From Gardnerella vaginalis ATCC 14018 = JCM 11026 (GTDB taxonomy: Bacteria > Actinomycetota > Actinomycetes > Actinomycetales > Bifidobacteriaceae), in assembly GCF_001042655.1 (NCBI RefSeq), contig NZ_AP012332.1:1054001-1118000 (forward strand): 64,000 nt of DNA, in the 5' to 3' direction. The notes under the pieces were generated by a model that searched no databases, was not told the origin of the DNA, and saw only the letters and a program-made list of their open reading frames with translations. Each line of letters starts with the position of its first letter. The stretch's first letter is position 1. Shown in pieces: positions 63,158 through 64,000 of the stretch. The translations under genes were made by a program, and so were the position numbers.

Positions 63158-64000
63158 CTAATCTGCATAACTCGTATTGGGTAATTGAGGCAAAACAACA
63201 AGCAATCCTGCTGTGAAAATCAGCGCGAGTATAGGCAAAAGCTGCCATTGGAACGCCGATGAGAATGCAAATCCAATCCAAGAACCAGTAGTAGCACCAA
63301 TCGCAAATGCGAGGCGCGCCCAACCAGAAAACTTAGCGAGAGCACTCCCCTTAAACAGAATCTGACGCGCAACAATAATCGGCTCTACTAGTAGCATTCC
63401 GCCAATCGCTTCAAGTAAGAATGCAAAGCACATCATTGGCAAAAGATTAATAAACATAAGACAATAAGCAAGCAAGCTCACAGCAATACCTAAAATCGCC
63501 ACTTTTCTTAAACCGAGCTTTTGAGACGAATGCGCATACAAAACGGATGCGAGCACGCTTCCTACACCAGTGAAAATATACAGTATTGTTAAAGATTTAG
63601 AGCCATATTGCTTACCTAGACCAAGAAGAATATAGGAAACAGAGCATGCAGGAATAAAAGCAACCAAAAGAGATCCAGCAAGAAGCATGATTTTACTCTT
63701 TAGTAATGGATTCGCAGATTTATTAGATGCAGATTTGGAATCAACATCATTTTCTTGATTTTCTTTCGATTCTTTCGACGCTTCCTCTACATCTTGCGGT
63801 GTTTCTTCTACTTCATTAGACGCTTGCGCTTTTTCCTCTATTTCGCAAGACGCTTGCGCAATGTCTTGTTTCATAATAAATCGCGTAGCACAAGCCGCAA
63901 AAGAAGTGACGGACGAGAAAATCAAAACCGCAGGAATCGACCAGCTTGCAATCCAAGATCCAAGCGGAGAGCCGAGCAAGGTTCCTGTAATACTTGCCAA
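63158..64000 (-). CDS. MFS transporter, cut by the window edge
   Basis: The C-terminal 280 residues of a major facilitator superfamily transporter; the gene runs off the right end and its real start is outside the window. About seven helices are visible. Between the two halves of the transporter is an acidic hydrophilic loop (about residues 50-92 of this fragment), rich in Glu, Lys and Ser and longer than usual. The final helices end near GLLVVLPQLPNTSYAD. Substrate unknown. Confidence 0.8.
   Translation of the reverse strand: MASITGTLLGSPLGSWIASWSIPAVLIFSSVTSFAACATRFIMKQDIAQASCEIEEKAQASNEVEETPQDVEEASKESKENQENDVDSKSASNKSANPLLKSKIMLLAGSLLVAFIPACSVSYILLGLGKQYGSKSLTILYIFTGVGSVLASVLYAHSSQKLGLRKVAILGIAVSLLAYCLMFINLLPMMCFAFLLEAIGGMLLVEPIIVARQILFKGSALAKFSGWARLAFAIGATTGSWIGFAFSSAFQWQLLPILALIFTAGLLVVLPQLPNTSYAD

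Overview
This 64 kb window looks like a chromosome segment of a low-GC member of the Bifidobacteriaceae, most likely Gardnerella. The evidence is actinobacterial marker genes (a WhiB1-like regulator beside a PdtaS-like kinase, CarD, DUF5719, S1/rpsA followed by coaE and uvrB, glgB) combined with strongly AT-rich DNA and abundant AAA/TTT codons. The genus is inferred from gene content and order, not from any database search.

Layout. 0-9.3 kb, mostly minus strand: a LytTR regulator/DUF3021 pair, a histidine phosphatase-rsfS-glmU operon, tRNA-Arg(TCT), a tRNA with a CAA anticodon, pyk, uvrB and coaE. 9.3-13.2 kb: coaE has been separated from rpsA by a local tandem duplication that left two TM2-domain paralogues, a GNAT gene and fused stumps of rpsA and coaE. 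13.3-22.9 kb: folD, a ZnuA-like lipoprotein, carD divergent from glgB, an OmpR-type two-component system, comF, a HAD phosphatase and a degenerate zincin-family protein. 22.9-35 kb: an envelope module (DUF5719, a 1,100-residue membrane glycosyltransferase, two LytR-CpsA-Psr proteins, an EssC/FtsK-like ATPase) followed by whiB1 convergent with pdtaS. 35-47.4 kb: hicAB, pcp, NADH oxidase, iron alcohol dehydrogenase, TenA, an ABC/YhgE pair, an SDR/KdgT pair and a Na+/H+ antiporter-family permease. 47.6-50.1 kb: a repeat-containing surface protein with a 10-C homopolymer in its coding sequence. 50.3-58.5 kb: LemA/DUF3137, a complete ECF transporter (S, T, A, A'), an ABC exporter and a nucleoside phosphorylase. 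58.6-64 kb: a cysteine-biosynthesis locus (Cys-rich leader peptide, attenuator-like terminator, cysK, cysE), a GNAT gene, the serine transporter sstT and a truncated MFS gene.

How the parts fit together. The 22.9-33 kb block carries the parts expected for building and attaching an envelope polysaccharide: a membrane glycosyltransferase, LCP ligases and a partner protein. The 58.7-63 kb block reads as sulfur/serine metabolism: sstT imports serine, CysE acetylates it and CysK converts it to cysteine. The start of that operon carries a sigma70-type promoter with two GTTTG-A-CAAAC dyads, a 28-codon peptide containing seven cysteines and an intrinsic terminator, which together look like cysteine-responsive attenuation. 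The clearest genome-plasticity signals are the rpsA-TM2-coaE duplication, the poly-C tract, the Gln/Tyr/Asn-rich repeats of one TM2 protein and a recurrent intergenic palindrome seen three times between 50 and 59 kb. I saw no CRISPR array, insertion sequence, prophage or rRNA gene.
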